The notes: generated by a model not told the origin, from the sequence alone. A DNA stretch of 64,000 nt from Hamadaea tsunoensis DSM 44101 (GCF_000428945.1 NZ_AUAX01000034.1:1-64000), one strand, 5' to 3'. Positions 37,660 to 47,641 are shown, numbered from the stretch's first letter. Made by a program: numbers and translations.

Positions 37660-38130
37660 CTACGTCGCCGCGTCGGCCGGCGACGTCGCCGGCTGCGCGC
37701 GGAGGGCGGCGATCTCGCGCTCGAAGTCCTCCAGGGACCAGTCCCGGTAGACGCTCGCGAATCGCAGGTACGCCACCTTGTCCAGCTCCTGGAGCGGCTG
37801 CAGGATGGCGAGGCCGACCTCTTGCGAGGGCACCTCCGCCAGTCCCAGCGCGCGGATGGTCTCCTCGACCCGCTGCGCCAACAGGGCGATCTTGTCGTCG
37901 TCGACCGGTCGGCCCTGGCACGCCTTGCGTACGCCGGAAATGATCTTGTCGCGGCTGAACGGCTCGGTCACGCCGGAACGCTTGGCGATCGCCAGGATCG
38001 CCTCCTCGACCGTCGTGAACCGCTTGCCGCACTCCGGACAGTGACGCCGCCGACGGATGATTTTCCCGTCCTCGGCCTCACGGGAGTCGACGACCCGCGA
38101 GTCGGAATGCCGGCAATACGGGCAGCGCAC
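37660..38130 (-). CDS. nrdR: Transcriptional repressor NrdR
   Basis: A 156-aa protein with the NrdR zinc ribbon ([29 protein letters not shown]) and an ATP-cone ([37 protein letters not shown]). It senses dATP/ATP through the cone and represses ribonucleotide reductase operons. It starts with GTG at 38130. The next gene on the strand is nrdJ, its expected target, and lexA is divergent on the other side, the order known from several actinobacteria. Confidence 0.95.
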   Translation of the reverse strand: MRCPYCRHSDSRVVDSREAEDGKIIRRRRHCPECGKRFTTVEEAILAIAKRSGVTEPFSRDKIISGVRKACQGRPVDDDKIALLAQRVEETIRALGLAEVPSQEVGLAILQPLQELDKVAYLRFASVYRDWSLEDFEREIAALRAQPATSPADAAT

Positions 38131-38233
38131 GACGAATCACCCTCCCCTGAGGCACACGCCACCGGCCGACCGGCAGCCCGGAAAGGCCGCCGTCCGGCGA
38201 TGACATAGGTCACTGATGTTGCGAAGCCGTCAC

Positions 38234-38275
38234 CATCTATAGATGTTGGCTCCGCCGACCACCACAAGATGTTGG
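38234..38275 (-). promoter_or_regulatory. Repeated AGATGTTGG sites upstream of nrdR (candidate NrdR operator)
   Basis: The 499-bp gene-free region 38131-38629 between nrdR and lexA holds a 12-bp perfect palindrome CATCTATAGATG (38234-38245) extended by TTGG, and a second ACAAGATGTTGG at 38264-38275. Both share AGATGTTGG, offset by 26 bp. On the minus strand TATAGAT could serve as a -10. NrdR operators come in pairs upstream of such operons, but this spacing and sequence fit the published consensus only loosely. A degenerate LexA-like site (AGAAC-N4-GTACG) lies near 38441 ahead of lexA. Confidence 0.4.
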
Positions 38276-38629
38276 GTTGAACTTATGCCTCTCGGAGGCT
38301 TCACGCAAGCTGAACACGCCGTGCCGCGCGCGTGTCGGAGGTCTCAGCACGCCGCGCTCACCGGCCGTCACGGACAGCTGATGAACGACGGGGTTCACTC
38401 CTTCCGGCGCGCCATATCCCGGAAGGCTTGAAGCTATACCAGAACAACCGTACGATGACGAGACCGACACGCGTCGTACAACTGTTTGAAGGCCACCCGG
38501 CCTCAGGACCGTTGACACGCGCCGGCAGCGCGACGGGACATCGCCGCGAGATCCGGACTTCTCCCCGGGTCATCGATGGTCCGCTCGCCATTGCGCAGCT
38601 TCCCGACTAGTACAACAGGAGTGGCCCGA

Positions 38630-39334
38630 ATGGGGACCGAGAAGCAACCCAAGAGCGCCATGAGAGCCGTGGCGTCGATCTCCGCCTCGGCCGCCGATCT
38701 GAACGCCGGACCGGAACTCACCGCCCGCCAGCGGCGCATTCTCGACACCATCCGGGCCTGGATGGAGCAGAAGGGCTACCCGCCCACGGTCCGTGAGATC
38801 GGGGACGCCGTCGGCCTCGTCAGCCCGTCCAGCGTGGCGTACCAGCTGAAGGAACTCGAGCGCAAGGGCTACCTGCGGCGCGACCCGCACCGGCCGCGCG
38901 CGGTCGACGTCCGGCCGCCCTCCGAGGGCGACCCCGAACTGCTCGGCCAGCTCCGCCCCACTCCTGCCTACGTACCCGTCGTCGGTCGCATCGCGGCCGG
39001 CGGCCCGATCCTGGCCGAGGAGTCCGTGGAGGATGTCTTTCCGTTGCCCCGCGAGTTGGTCGGCGAGGGCACGCTTTTCCTGCTGCAGGTCAAGGGCGAC
39101 TCGATGATCGAGGCTGCCATCTGCGACGGCGACTGGGTCGCCGTGCGCCAGCAACCGACCGCCGACTCCGGGGACATCGTCGCGGCGATGATCGACGGCG
39201 AGGCGACCGTGAAGACCTATCGCAAGCGCAACGGCCACGTGCTGCTCATGCCCCGCAACGCCGCGTACGAGCCGATCCCCGGCGATGAAGCCACCATCCT
39301 GGGCAAGGTCGTCGCCGTCATGCGCCGGGTCTAG
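38630..39334 (+). CDS. lexA: SOS repressor LexA
   Basis: A 234-aa LexA with an N-terminal winged helix ([32 protein letters not shown], shortened; [20 protein letters not shown]). The autocleavage site is A123-G124 (IAAGGP), with catalytic S158 (VKGDSMIE) and K195 (EATVKTYRK). It represses SOS genes until RecA filaments trigger cleavage; recA and recX are in this window at 56.5-58.4 kb. The ATG at 38630 follows ACAGGAG; a GTG at 38622 is too close to that site. Confidence 0.95.
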   Translation: MGTEKQPKSAMRAVASISASAADLNAGPELTARQRRILDTIRAWMEQKGYPPTVREIGDAVGLVSPSSVAYQLKELERKGYLRRDPHRPRAVDVRPPSEGDPELLGQLRPTPAYVPVVGRIAAGGPILAEESVEDVFPLPRELVGEGTLFLLQVKGDSMIEAAICDGDWVAVRQQPTADSGDIVAAMIDGEATVKTYRKRNGHVLLMPRNAAYEPIPGDEATILGKVVAVMRRV

Positions 39335-39383
39335 TCGAAGCCGCAACACCAGTCGAAGCCGTAATGCATGAAGCCGTAATAAA

Positions 39384-39419
39384 TAGAGCGCGCGGCCGGA
39401 GATCCGGTCGCGCGCTCTA
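39384..39419. terminator. 36-bp palindromic terminator between convergent genes
   Basis: An 11-bp GC-rich stem TAGAGCGCGCG / CGCGCGCTCTA continues through six more pairs (one G-T) to a 2-nt tip. It lies between lexA and the convergent secreted-protein gene. Three GAAGCCG(C/T)AA repeats sit between the lexA stop and the hairpin. Confidence 0.85.
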
Positions 39420-39463
39420 CGTATGTCCGTCTCGTGGTCTCAATCCGTCTCGCGTGCGGCCGG

Positions 39464-40900
39464 TCAGTAGCCGCCGTTCCAGTTCTGGTCCTGCGGCGGA
39501 TACTGCTGCTGCTGCGGCGGGTAGTTCTGGGGCGGGTAGTTCTGCGGCGGATACTGCTGTTGCTGCGGCGGGTTCCAGCCCGGTTCGGCGTACCCGCCGC
39601 CGTTGCCGTGGTCGTTGCCGCCGTAGACGTTGCCGCGCCCCTGGCCGCCACCCCCACCGCCGCCGCCGTAGACGTTGCCGCGCGGCTCGCCGTACACGCC
39701 GCCACCGCCGGCCGGCTCGCCGTACATGCCGCCCGCGCCGACGCCCGCCGGCTCCAGCTCTTCCTCGCGCCGCTTCGCCTTCTTGGCCGCCGTCAGCGCC
39801 TTCTGCCGCTTCTTCTTACCGGTCACCATGCCGTAGATGCCGATCAGCATCACGATCAGACCCACGAAACCGATGCCCGCCAGCAACGCGTACGCCTGGG
39901 AGAGCGACAGGCCCTTCCACCACTTCGTGAACCAGCCGTCGCCCGCGCTGGCCTTCACGGTCGGCGGCGCGACGTACTGCTTGGTCGTCGGCGTGTAGCT
40001 GAGCAGGGACGACGTCGTGATGCTCTTGTCCGCCTGGCCGGCCCGGTCGAGCCGGGTGACCGTGATCAGCTTCGAGCCGTCGGCGCTGTAGGTGATGGCC
40101 TCGCTGAGCGGCTCCATCGGCAGGCCCGTGACGCGGGGCTCGGCCTTCACCGCGCTCAGCACATCGCCGCCCGTGACGTCCCACTCGTACGCGTCCGCCT
40201 GCGTACGCAGAACGACCTTGGAACCGTCGGGTGAGACCGCCCCGCCGACGAAACCCTTGCGGCCGAATCCGCCCAGCACGTTCTCGGTGACCGTCGGCAG
40301 GATGCTGATCTTGCCGGCCTGCTTCAGCGGTACGCTCGCGCCCGCGGCCGGCGTCGCCGACGGGGTGTACAGCAGCGCGGTGGCGTTGGTCTCGAACGTG
40401 ACGATGATCGGCAGCCCGTCCCCGCCGACCAGCAGCGCCTTCGCGTCGTGCCGGTCGCCCTCGGGGTACGTGAACCGGTAGAGCGCGGCCGTGCCGCTGC
40501 CGCTCTCGGGAACCTTCCACAGCACGACGCTGGTGCGGTCCTTGTCACCCTCGCCGGTGTCGGCCACCCAGATCGCGCCGTCCTTGCCGCGCACGATGTC
40601 CTGCGGCGACCGGGATCCGCTGGCGAACGCGATGGTGCCGGTCACCTTGCAGGCGGAGCTGATCGCGAAGATCTTCTTGTGGGTCTCGGGCTCCTGGTCG
40701 GCGCCGGCGTTGACGGCGAGGTAGCCGGTGGAGGTAGCGAGCAGGCCGCTGATCTCACCGAGCTTCGCGTCGCTGATGGAGCACACCTTCTTACCCAGTG
40801 CCGGCGCCTGAGCCGCGGGGCTGGGGTCCGCCATCGCCGGGGAGATGCTCGCCAGAAGGGCGGCCCCCGCCGCGATGACCGTGGTCGTCACTCGCCGCAT
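39464..40900 (-). CDS. Secreted/anchored beta-propeller-like protein with low-complexity cytoplasmic tail
   Basis: A 478-aa protein. A signal peptide (RRVTTTVIAAGAALLASISPAMA) is followed by about 300 residues of repeat-like extracellular domain (SPQDIVRGKDGAIWVADTG, AVSPDGSKVVLRTQADAYEW, AITYSADGSKLITVTRLD), a TM segment (AYALLAGIGFVGLIVMLIGIYG), a basic stop-transfer (KKKRQKALTAAKKAKRREE) and a tail of about 100 residues made of GGxYGEP, GGNVYGG and QQQQYPPQNYPPQ repeats. The topology places the propeller outside and the Gly/Tyr/Gln/Pro tail in the cytoplasm. Function unknown; the tail resembles low-complexity segments that drive assembly. Confidence 0.7.
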   Translation of the reverse strand: MRRVTTTVIAAGAALLASISPAMADPSPAAQAPALGKKVCSISDAKLGEISGLLATSTGYLAVNAGADQEPETHKKIFAISSACKVTGTIAFASGSRSPQDIVRGKDGAIWVADTGEGDKDRTSVVLWKVPESGSGTAALYRFTYPEGDRHDAKALLVGGDGLPIIVTFETNATALLYTPSATPAAGASVPLKQAGKISILPTVTENVLGGFGRKGFVGGAVSPDGSKVVLRTQADAYEWDVTGGDVLSAVKAEPRVTGLPMEPLSEAITYSADGSKLITVTRLDRAGQADKSITTSSLLSYTPTTKQYVAPPTVKASAGDGWFTKWWKGLSLSQAYALLAGIGFVGLIVMLIGIYGMVTGKKKRQKALTAAKKAKRREEELEPAGVGAGGMYGEPAGGGGVYGEPRGNVYGGGGGGGGQGRGNVYGGNDHGNGGGYAEPGWNPPQQQQYPPQNYPPQNYPPQQQQYPPQDQNWNGGY

Positions 40901-40954
40901 CGGGCAAGTCTCGCACGTCTCGTCATCGCGACGGGAACCCGCGGCTCTATATCA

Positions 40955-42412
40955 CTATGCCGAGACGTTCTCGTGACTTTCGGTGATCACGTACGGCGCG
41001 AGTTCGCCCGCGAGATCGGCGTCGACCCGTGCCCGCAGCCAGGTGCCCACCTCGTCGTGCTCGGTACGCATCACCTCACCGCGCAGGTGGACGCGGGTCA
41101 CCAGGTCGCCGCGGTCGTACGGCAGGCGTACGACGAGTTCGACGGCGGGACGCGGGAGCCGGGCCTCGACCGCGGCCTTGAGCTCCGCCATGCCGGCGCC
41201 GGAGTGGGCCGACACGAAGATCGCGCCGGGCCATTCCCGCTTGAGCCGCAGCAGGGTCTCCTCGTTCGCGGCGTCGACCTTGTTCACGACCAGCAGCTCG
41301 GGCAGCTTGTCCGCGCCGACCTCGGCGAGAACCTCGCGGACCGCGCGGACCTGCTCGTCGGGGTCGGGGTGGGCCCCGTCCACGACGTGCACGACCAGGT
41401 CGGCCTCGGCGACCTCCTCCAGCGTCGACCGGAACGCCTCCACCAGGTGGTGGGGCAGATGCCGGACGAAGCCGACGGTGTCGGACAGCGTGTAGACGCG
41501 GCCGTCCGCGGCGGCGGCCCGCCGGGTGGTCGTGTCCAGGGTCGCGAACAGCGCGTCCTCGACCAGCACGCCCGCGCCGGTGAGCCGGTTGAGCAGGCTC
41601 GACTTGCCCGCGTTGGTGTACCCGGCGATGGCGACGGCCGGCACGGAGTTGCGCCGCCGCGTCGCCCGCTTGGTGTCGCGGATCGTACGCATCGCGGACA
41701 GCTCCCGGCGCAGCTTGGCGATGCGCTGGTTGATCCGGCGACGGTCGGTCTCGAGCTTGGTCTCACCGGGACCGCGCAGGCCGACGCCGCCACCCGCACC
41801 GCCACCGCGGCCGGAACCGCCGGATTGACGGGAGAGCGCGTCACCCCAACCGCGCAGACGCGGGAGCAGGTACTGCAGCTGGGCCAGTTCGACCTGGGCC
41901 TTGCCTTCCTTGCTCTTCGCGTGCTGGGCGAAGATGTCCAGGATCAGCGCGGTCCGGTCGATGACCTTGACCTTGATCTGCTGCTCGAGCGAGCGCAGCT
42001 GGCTGGGCGACAGCTCGCCGTCGCAGATGACGGTGTCGGCACCGGTGGCCTCGACGACCGATCGCACCTCGTCGACCTTGCCCCGCCCGATGAAGGTCGA
42101 GGGGTCGGGCTGGCTGCGCCGCTGGATCAGGCCCTCCAGGACCTGGGAACCGGCGGTCTCGGCCAGGGCGGCGAGCTCGGTCAGGGAATTCTCCGCGTCG
42201 GTGACCGTCCCGGTCGTCCAGACCCCGACCAGCACCACGCGCTCCAGCCGCAGCTGGCGGTATTCGACCTCGGTGATGTCGGTGAGTTCGGTGGACAGCC
42301 CCGCGACCCGACGCAGAGCATGCCGTTCCGCGAGGTCCAGGTCGCCCGTCGTGTCATCGACATCTTCGTGTGTGGGGGCTTCCACCAGCGGATCAGCAAG
42401 ATAGTTCGTCAA
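40955..42412 (-). CDS. hflX: Ribosome-associated GTPase HflX
   Basis: A 485-aa GTPase with the HflX N-terminal domain (PSTFIGRGKVDEVR, VICDGELSPSQLRSLE), a glycine-rich linker (GGSGRGGGAGGGVGLRGPGETKLE), the G1 loop AGYTNAGKSSLLN, the switch/G3 region DTVGFVRHLPHHLVEAF and G4 VVNKVD. It splits or rescues stalled 70S ribosomes in other bacteria. The start is TTG at 42412, placed by GAGGAGG six bases upstream; no ATG or GTG lies nearby in frame. It is divergent from the malic enzyme gene. Confidence 0.92.
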   Translation of the reverse strand: MTNYLADPLVEAPTHEDVDDTTGDLDLAERHALRRVAGLSTELTDITEVEYRQLRLERVVLVGVWTTGTVTDAENSLTELAALAETAGSQVLEGLIQRRSQPDPSTFIGRGKVDEVRSVVEATGADTVICDGELSPSQLRSLEQQIKVKVIDRTALILDIFAQHAKSKEGKAQVELAQLQYLLPRLRGWGDALSRQSGGSGRGGGAGGGVGLRGPGETKLETDRRRINQRIAKLRRELSAMRTIRDTKRATRRRNSVPAVAIAGYTNAGKSSLLNRLTGAGVLVEDALFATLDTTTRRAAAADGRVYTLSDTVGFVRHLPHHLVEAFRSTLEEVAEADLVVHVVDGAHPDPDEQVRAVREVLAEVGADKLPELLVVNKVDAANEETLLRLKREWPGAIFVSAHSGAGMAELKAAVEARLPRPAVELVVRLPYDRGDLVTRVHLRGEVMRTEHDEVGTWLRARVDADLAGELAPYVITESHENVSA

Positions 42413-42547
42413 AATGTCCTCCTCGCCTTCCAGGGTGGCACGGCCGGGCCCCGGACGCACCCCCATTAACCCCGGGCGTCCCGGGTGTTTCCCAAGGGGT
42501 GAGAGAATGGCGGCCGCGTCGAAGACATTGTGAGGAAAGGGACAGAA

Positions 42548-43942
42548 GTGGCAAGCAGTCGCCTCCCGAGCGCCGGTTTCTCGATCACGATCCGGGTGGC
42601 GGTGACCGCGGACTCGTCCGCGATCGGCCGGCTCACCACCGCGGTCGGCGAGGCCGGGGCCATCGTCACCGCCCTCGACGTCGTCGATTCCGACCATGTA
42701 CGCGTCGTGGCCGACCTCACCTGCGACACCGCCGACACCGCGCACGCCGACCAGGTCGTCGACGCGCTGGGCCGGCTCGACGGGGTCGAGGTCCGCAAGG
42801 TCTCCGACCGCACCTTCCTGCTCCACCTCGGCGGCAAGATCGAGGTCAGCCCGAAGGTCGCCCTGCGTACGCGTGACGAGCTGTCGCGCGCGTACACGCC
42901 GGGGGTGGCCCGGGTCTGCATGGCCATCGCCGAGAACCCGGCCGACGCGCGCCGCCTGACCATCAAGCGCAACACGGTCGCGGTGGTCAGCGACGGCTCC
43001 GCGGTCCTCGGCCTGGGCAACATCGGCCCGGCCGCGTCGCTGCCCGTCATGGAGGGCAAGGCGGCCCTGTTCAAGCGGTTCGCCGGCGTCGACGCGTGGC
43101 CGATCGTCCTCGACACCCAGGACACCGACGAGATCGTCAACATCGTGCGGGCCATCGCGCCGGCGTACGGGGGGATCAACCTGGAGGACATCGCGGCGCC
43201 GCGCTGCTTCGAGATCGAGGCCCGGCTGCGCGAACTCCTCGACATCCCGGTCTTCCACGACGACCAGCACGGCACGGCGATCTGCGTCCTGGCCGCGCTC
43301 ACGAACGCCCTGCGCGTCGTCGGCAAGCGCATCGAGGACGTCCGCGTCGTCGTCTCCGGGGCCGGGGCCGCCGGCACGGCCATCATGAAGCTGCTGCTCA
43401 AGCAGGGCGTCGGCGACGTGATCGCCTACGACCGGGCGGGCGCGCTGCACCGCGGCATGACCGGCCTCAACAGCACCCACCAGTGGCTCGTCGAGAACAC
43501 CAACAAGGGCAACTACGCCGGCGACCTGCCCGGCGCGATCAAGGGGGCCGACGTCTTCATCGGCGTCAGCGCGCCCAACCTGCTCACCGGCGACGACATC
43601 GCCCAGATGGCGGACAAGGCGATCGTCTTCGCCCTGGCCAACCCCGACCCCGAGGTCGACCCGCGCGAGGCGCGCAAGCACGCGGCGGTCGTCGCCACCG
43701 GCCGGTCCGACCAGCCCAACCAGATCAACAACGTGCTCGCGTTCCCCGGGATCTTCCGCGGCATGCTGGACGCGCAGGCGACGGCGTACACGGAGGACAT
43801 GGCGCTGGCGGCGGCCCAGGCGATCGCGGACGTGGTCGGCGAGGAGAAGGTCAACGCCAGCTACATCGTCCCCAGCGTCTTCGACGCCAAGGTCGCGCCA
43901 GCGGTGGCGGCGGCGGTCACGGCGGTCTGCAAAGCTCAATAA
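42548..43942 (+). CDS. NAD-dependent malic enzyme with N-terminal ACT-like domain
   Basis: A 464-aa enzyme. An N-terminal ACT-like domain ([37 protein letters not shown], shortened) precedes the malic enzyme core: [39 protein letters not shown] (shortened), [11 protein letters not shown] and the dinucleotide fold [14 protein letters not shown]. It decarboxylates malate to pyruvate. The GTG at 42548 follows AGGAAAGGG; a GTG at 42530 lacks a ribosome site. A composite repeat begins 27 bp after the stop. Confidence 0.93.
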   Translation: MASSRLPSAGFSITIRVAVTADSSAIGRLTTAVGEAGAIVTALDVVDSDHVRVVADLTCDTADTAHADQVVDALGRLDGVEVRKVSDRTFLLHLGGKIEVSPKVALRTRDELSRAYTPGVARVCMAIAENPADARRLTIKRNTVAVVSDGSAVLGLGNIGPAASLPVMEGKAALFKRFAGVDAWPIVLDTQDTDEIVNIVRAIAPAYGGINLEDIAAPRCFEIEARLRELLDIPVFHDDQHGTAICVLAALTNALRVVGKRIEDVRVVVSGAGAAGTAIMKLLLKQGVGDVIAYDRAGALHRGMTGLNSTHQWLVENTNKGNYAGDLPGAIKGADVFIGVSAPNLLTGDDIAQMADKAIVFALANPDPEVDPREARKHAAVVATGRSDQPNQINNVLAFPGIFRGMLDAQATAYTEDMALAAAQAIADVVGEEKVNASYIVPSVFDAKVAPAVAAAVTAVCKAQ

Positions 43943-43968
43943 GAATCTTCAAATTCAAGATCATTATT

Positions 43969-44450
43969 TCCCGGGTTCGTCGATCTCACCTCCGCTCCTC
44001 GCGCGGGAGACCGTTCCGGCCCCGGGGGGCCTCCACTGCCAGGCGAGTGGGGCGACGCATCATTCACCGTCGCCCAGCCACCGTTTCACCCCTCACCCGG
44101 CCTTTGTCTCGACTGTCCTACTTGTGCGCCCGGCGGACCGCCGACGGGTGCTGTTTTCTTGATCCTTTACGGCTGAGGCGTAAAACGGCCACTCGGTGCA
44201 TGATCGTTTGCGATTCTGGAGCGCGTTGACCGGCTTCTGCTGCACCTGACGCGTCATCGATCATGCAGATCGGGCCGGATTTACACCTCAGCCGTAAACG
44301 ATCAGGAAAACAGCGTCCTGTGTCCGCATGACGGAAGATCGTTCCCGCATCACGGGCCAAGGCCGACGGCGGGGCGGCCCAGCCGTGAACGATCACCCAC
44401 CAGCCGATCCACCCAGCCACCCATATCGGACAGTCGCGACAAAGTCCAGG
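43969..44450 (-). repeat. Composite repeat B, copy 3 (inverted relative to copies 1, 2 and 4)
   Basis: This occupies most of the 569-bp gene-free stretch 43943-44511. It begins with the shared arm (CCCGGGTTCGTCGATCTCAC, CTCCGCTCCTCGCGCGGGAGAC, shortened), preceded by an AT-rich TTCAAGATC tract. Its inner inverted pair is CTTTGTCTCGACTGTCC (44102-44118) and GGACAGTCGCGACAAAG (44428-44444). Between these lies a nested pair, CTTGATCCTTTACGGCTGAG and CTCAGCCGTAAACGATCAGG, enclosing TGATCGTTTGCG and CATCGATCATGCAGATC. It is the reverse complement of much of copy 4, which has an extra module. Confidence 0.88.
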
Positions 44451-44511
44451 GCAGCGCGGGGATGGAACGGTGACCAGACTCCGCGGTGAGCGATACGCCG
44501 GTCGGTCGCGG

Positions 44512-45288
44512 CTAGCGGAAGGTGCCGGTCGCGACGAGGACCGCCGGGCCGGCGAGGCGGCACGTTTCGGCGAGGGTGACGACCAGGGTTCCGCCGGGCA
44601 CTTCCACCGTCACCCGGCCGGGCTGCCCGTCGAGGTGGGCGACCGCCACCGCGCAGGCGCCGGTGCCGCACGACAGGGTCTCGCCGCTGCCCCGCTCGTA
44701 GACGCGCATGCGTACGTGGTCGGGGCCGAGGACCTGGGAGAACTCGACGTTCACGCCTTCGGGGAAGAAGTCGCCGTCGAAGGCGGGTGCGCGGGTGAGG
44801 TCGAGGGGCGCCACGTCGTCGACCGGGCAGACGAGGTGCGGGTTGCCCATCGAGACGCCCGCGCCGTCGTAGACCACACCGCCGACCGTGGCCTTGGAGT
44901 CGCCGAGGAACACCGGCCGGCCCATGTCGACCTCGATCAGGTCGCCGTCCACGTACGCGGTCCGCAGACCGGCCCGCGTGGCGATCGGGATCTCCGTGGC
45001 GTCCGCCGGGACGTGGCCGGCCGCCAGCAGGTAGCGGGCGAAGACGCGTACGCCGTTGCCGCACATCTCCGACAGCGACCCGTCCGAGTTCCAGTAGTCC
45101 ATGAAGAACCGGTCGCCGTCGCGCAGTACGCGCAGCACCCCGTCCCCGCCGATGCCGAAGCGGCGGTCGCACAGCACGCGTACGCGCTCCGGGGACAGTT
45201 CGACGCCGCCTTCGACGATGACGAAGTCGTTGCCGGTGCCGTGGCCCTTGGTGAACGGGATGCCGCCCAGTTCCGCCGTGATCGTCAT
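44512..45288 (-). CDS. dapF: Diaminopimelate epimerase
   Basis: A 258-aa epimerase that makes meso-diaminopimelate for peptidoglycan and lysine. Both catalytic cysteines are visible, C76 in SEMCGNGVR and C207 in LSCGTGACAVA, with FTKGHGTGNDF at the N-terminus and SMGNPH in the middle. It is a little shorter than average but complete. The ATG at 45288 overlaps the miaA stop by 4 bp (ATGA), so the two are translationally coupled. Confidence 0.95.
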   Translation of the reverse strand: MTITAELGGIPFTKGHGTGNDFVIVEGGVELSPERVRVLCDRRFGIGGDGVLRVLRDGDRFFMDYWNSDGSLSEMCGNGVRVFARYLLAAGHVPADATEIPIATRAGLRTAYVDGDLIEVDMGRPVFLGDSKATVGGVVYDGAGVSMGNPHLVCPVDDVAPLDLTRAPAFDGDFFPEGVNVEFSQVLGPDHVRMRVYERGSGETLSCGTGACAVAVAHLDGQPGRVTVEVPGGTLVVTLAETCRLAGPAVLVATGTFR

Positions 45289-46181
45289 GACGAGCCCTCC
45301 ACCACCTTCTGCGCCTGTGCCAGCAGATCCTCCCGCGCCCCGTCGAGCCAGGTGATCGCGGGGTCCCGGCGGAACCAGGAACGCTGGCGGCGCACGAAGC
45401 GACGGGTGCCGACGACGGTCGCCGTGAACGCCTCCTCCTCCGTCATGCTCCCGTCCAGGTACGCGAGCACCTGCTGGTACCCGAGCGCCCGGCTGGCCGT
45501 CAGCCCCTCGCGCAGGCCCTGCGGGACGAGGCCGCGTACCTCGTCGACGAGTCCGGCCGTCCACATCTGGGTGACCCGCCGCTCGGTCCGCTCGTCGAGG
45601 TCGTCCCGGTCGACGGCTATCTGGACGGACGCGTACCGCGGGGTGGGGTGGGGCAGCGACGCCGTGAACGGCTCACCAGTGATCTCCATCACTTCGAGCG
45701 CGCGGACGATCCGGCGGCCGTTGCTGGGCAGGATGGCGGCGGCCGCCGCCGGATCCCGATCGGCCAGTTCGGCGTGCAGGGCGCCCGGGCCCTCCGCGGC
45801 GAGGCGGGCTTCCAGCGCGGCGCGTACGTCAGGATCGGTCCCTGGGAAGGCGAACTCCTCCAGGACCGCGCGCAGATAGAGGCCTGTACCGCCGACCAGC
45901 ATGGGAATCCGGCCGCGGGCCGCGACGTCGGCGATGGCGTCGCGGGCGAGGGTCTGGAACTCGGCGACGGTGGCGGTCCTGGTCACCGGCCAGATGTCGA
46001 GCAGATGGTGAGGTACGCCCGCCCGCTCGTGGACCGGTAGCTTCGCCGTGCCGATATCCATGCCACGATAGAACTGCATGGAATCGCAATTGATCACCTC
46101 ACCGCCCAGGGCGGTCGCGAGCCCGAGCGAGAGTGCCGACTTTCCGGCGGCGGTAGGTCCCACAATGGCGATCACCTGCAC
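45285..46181 (-). CDS. miaA: tRNA dimethylallyltransferase
   Basis: A 298-aa enzyme with the P-loop VGPTAAGKSALSLGLA, NCDSMQFYRGMDIGTAK, VPHHLLDI, VGGTGLYLRAV and FVRRQRSWFRRD, all family landmarks. It transfers dimethylallyl to A37 of UNN-reading tRNAs; the MiaB enzyme that acts next on the same base is encoded 1.5 kb away at 47652. The start is GTG at 46181. It is the first gene of a miaA-dapF pair. Confidence 0.95.
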   Translation of the reverse strand: MQVIAIVGPTAAGKSALSLGLATALGGEVINCDSMQFYRGMDIGTAKLPVHERAGVPHHLLDIWPVTRTATVAEFQTLARDAIADVAARGRIPMLVGGTGLYLRAVLEEFAFPGTDPDVRAALEARLAAEGPGALHAELADRDPAAAAAILPSNGRRIVRALEVMEITGEPFTASLPHPTPRYASVQIAVDRDDLDERTERRVTQMWTAGLVDEVRGLVPQGLREGLTASRALGYQQVLAYLDGSMTEEEAFTATVVGTRRFVRRQRSWFRRDPAITWLDGAREDLLAQAQKVVEGSS

Positions 46182-46381
46182 AGAACAACCGTAACCGGAT
46201 CGTGCCCGGATTTGGGCGGCACAGAGGCTGTCACAATCATCAAGGACACCGTATGGTCACGGTCGGCCACAGGCGGTGGACGCGCACCGGGTCGGACCTG
46301 TGACAATGCCGGGGGAGCACTTTCTGCGCGCTGGCGGGCGGCACGGGCGACGTGCTGGCCGGGAAGACTGAGGGATGGCAC

Positions 46382-47590
46382 ATGAGCGACTGGACGACCT
46401 TCGGCCGGATCGATGAGGACGGCACGGTCTACGTCAAGACCAGCGAGGGGGAACGGGTCGTCGGATCGTGGCAGGCCGGTACCCCGGAGGAGGGCCTGGC
46501 CCACTTCGCCCGCCGGTACGCCGACCTGATCACGGAAGTGGAGCTGCTGGAGACCCGGCTGAACAACGGCTCGGCCGACCCGGGGCACACCCTGACCGCT
46601 GTGCGCAAGCTCGCCGGCGGGCTCGCCGAGGCGCATGTCGTCGGTGACCTGGACTCGCTCTCCGCCCGGCTCGACCGTCTCGCGACCGCCGCCGAGGAGA
46701 AGGCCGGTGTGGCCAAGGCCGCCCGCGACGCCGCCCGGGTGGAGGCCGTGGCCCGCAAGACCGCCCTGGTCGAAGAGGCCGAGCTGCTCGCCAACGAGGC
46801 CACCGGCTGGAAGGCCGCCGGCGACCGGCTCAAGGAGATCCTCGACGAGTGGAAGACCATCCGCGGGATCGACAAGAAGACCGACGGCGAGCTGTGGAAG
46901 CGCTTCGCGGCCGCCCGGGACGGCTTCACCCGCCGCCGCGGGGCCCACTTCGCCAGCCTCGACTCCCAGCGCAAGCAGGCCCAGGGAGCCAAGGAGGAGC
47001 TCGTCGCCGAGGCCGAGAAGCTGGCCGACTCGACCGAGTGGAACGCCACCGCCGCCCGGCTCAAGGAGCTCATGACCGACTGGAAGGCCGCCCCGCGCGC
47101 CTCCAAGGAGTCCGAGCAGAAGCTCTGGGAGCGGTTCCGCGCCGCCCAGGACTCCTTCTTCACCCGCCGCAGCGAGGTCTTCTCCGCCCGTGACGCCGAG
47201 CAGAAGCAGGCCCTCGGCAAGCGCCAGGAGCTGCTGACCAAGGCCGAGGCGCTGGACGTGGACGCCGACCCGAAGGCCGCCCAGGCCGCGCTGCGCGAGC
47301 TGCAGGGCCAGTGGCACGACTCCGGCCGGGTCGGCCGCGACGCCGCCGCCGGGCTCGACCGGCGCCTGCGGGCCGTCGAGGACAAGGTCCGGTCGGCGAT
47401 GGACTCGGCCTGGCGCCGGGTCGAGCCGTCCGCCAACCCGATGCTCGACCAGATGCGCAAGCAGGTTGCCGAGGCCGAGGCCAAGCTGGCCAAGGCGCAG
47501 GCCGCCGGGGACGCCAAGCGGATCAAGGAAGCCCAGGCCGCCCTCGACGGCAAGAAGAACTTCCTCGCGCTCGCGGAGAAGGCTGAATAA
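46382..47590 (+). CDS. DUF349 coiled-coil protein
   Basis: A 402-aa, mostly helical protein with three or four DUF349 units marked by recurring WK/LW-F motifs: LKEILDEWKTIRGIDKKTDGELWKRFAAARD (shortened), RLKELMTDWKAAPRASKESEQKLWERFRAAQD (shortened) and LRELQGQWHDSGRVGRD. A C-terminal coiled coil (EAEAKLAKAQAAGDAKRIKEAQ) follows. It starts at ATG 46382 behind GAGGG. DUF349 proteins lie near miaB and miaA in many actinobacteria; the function is unknown, though RNA or ribosome association has been suggested by their genomic neighbours. Confidence 0.85.
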   Translation: MSDWTTFGRIDEDGTVYVKTSEGERVVGSWQAGTPEEGLAHFARRYADLITEVELLETRLNNGSADPGHTLTAVRKLAGGLAEAHVVGDLDSLSARLDRLATAAEEKAGVAKAARDAARVEAVARKTALVEEAELLANEATGWKAAGDRLKEILDEWKTIRGIDKKTDGELWKRFAAARDGFTRRRGAHFASLDSQRKQAQGAKEELVAEAEKLADSTEWNATAARLKELMTDWKAAPRASKESEQKLWERFRAAQDSFFTRRSEVFSARDAEQKQALGKRQELLTKAEALDVDADPKAAQAALRELQGQWHDSGRVGRDAAAGLDRRLRAVEDKVRSAMDSAWRRVEPSANPMLDQMRKQVAEAEAKLAKAQAAGDAKRIKEAQAALDGKKNFLALAEKAE

Positions 47591-47606
47591 GCCCCGCCGA
47601 GCGCCG

Positions 47607-47641
47607 AAGGGCCCGAGCCACATCGGCTCGGGCCCTTCGTT
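47607..47641. terminator. Hairpin terminator between DUF349 gene and miaB
   Basis: A 13-bp stem AAGGGCCCGAGCC / GGCTCGGGCCCTT with a 5-nt loop is followed by CGTTT on the plus strand. It serves the convergent DUF349 and miaB genes. Confidence 0.88.
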
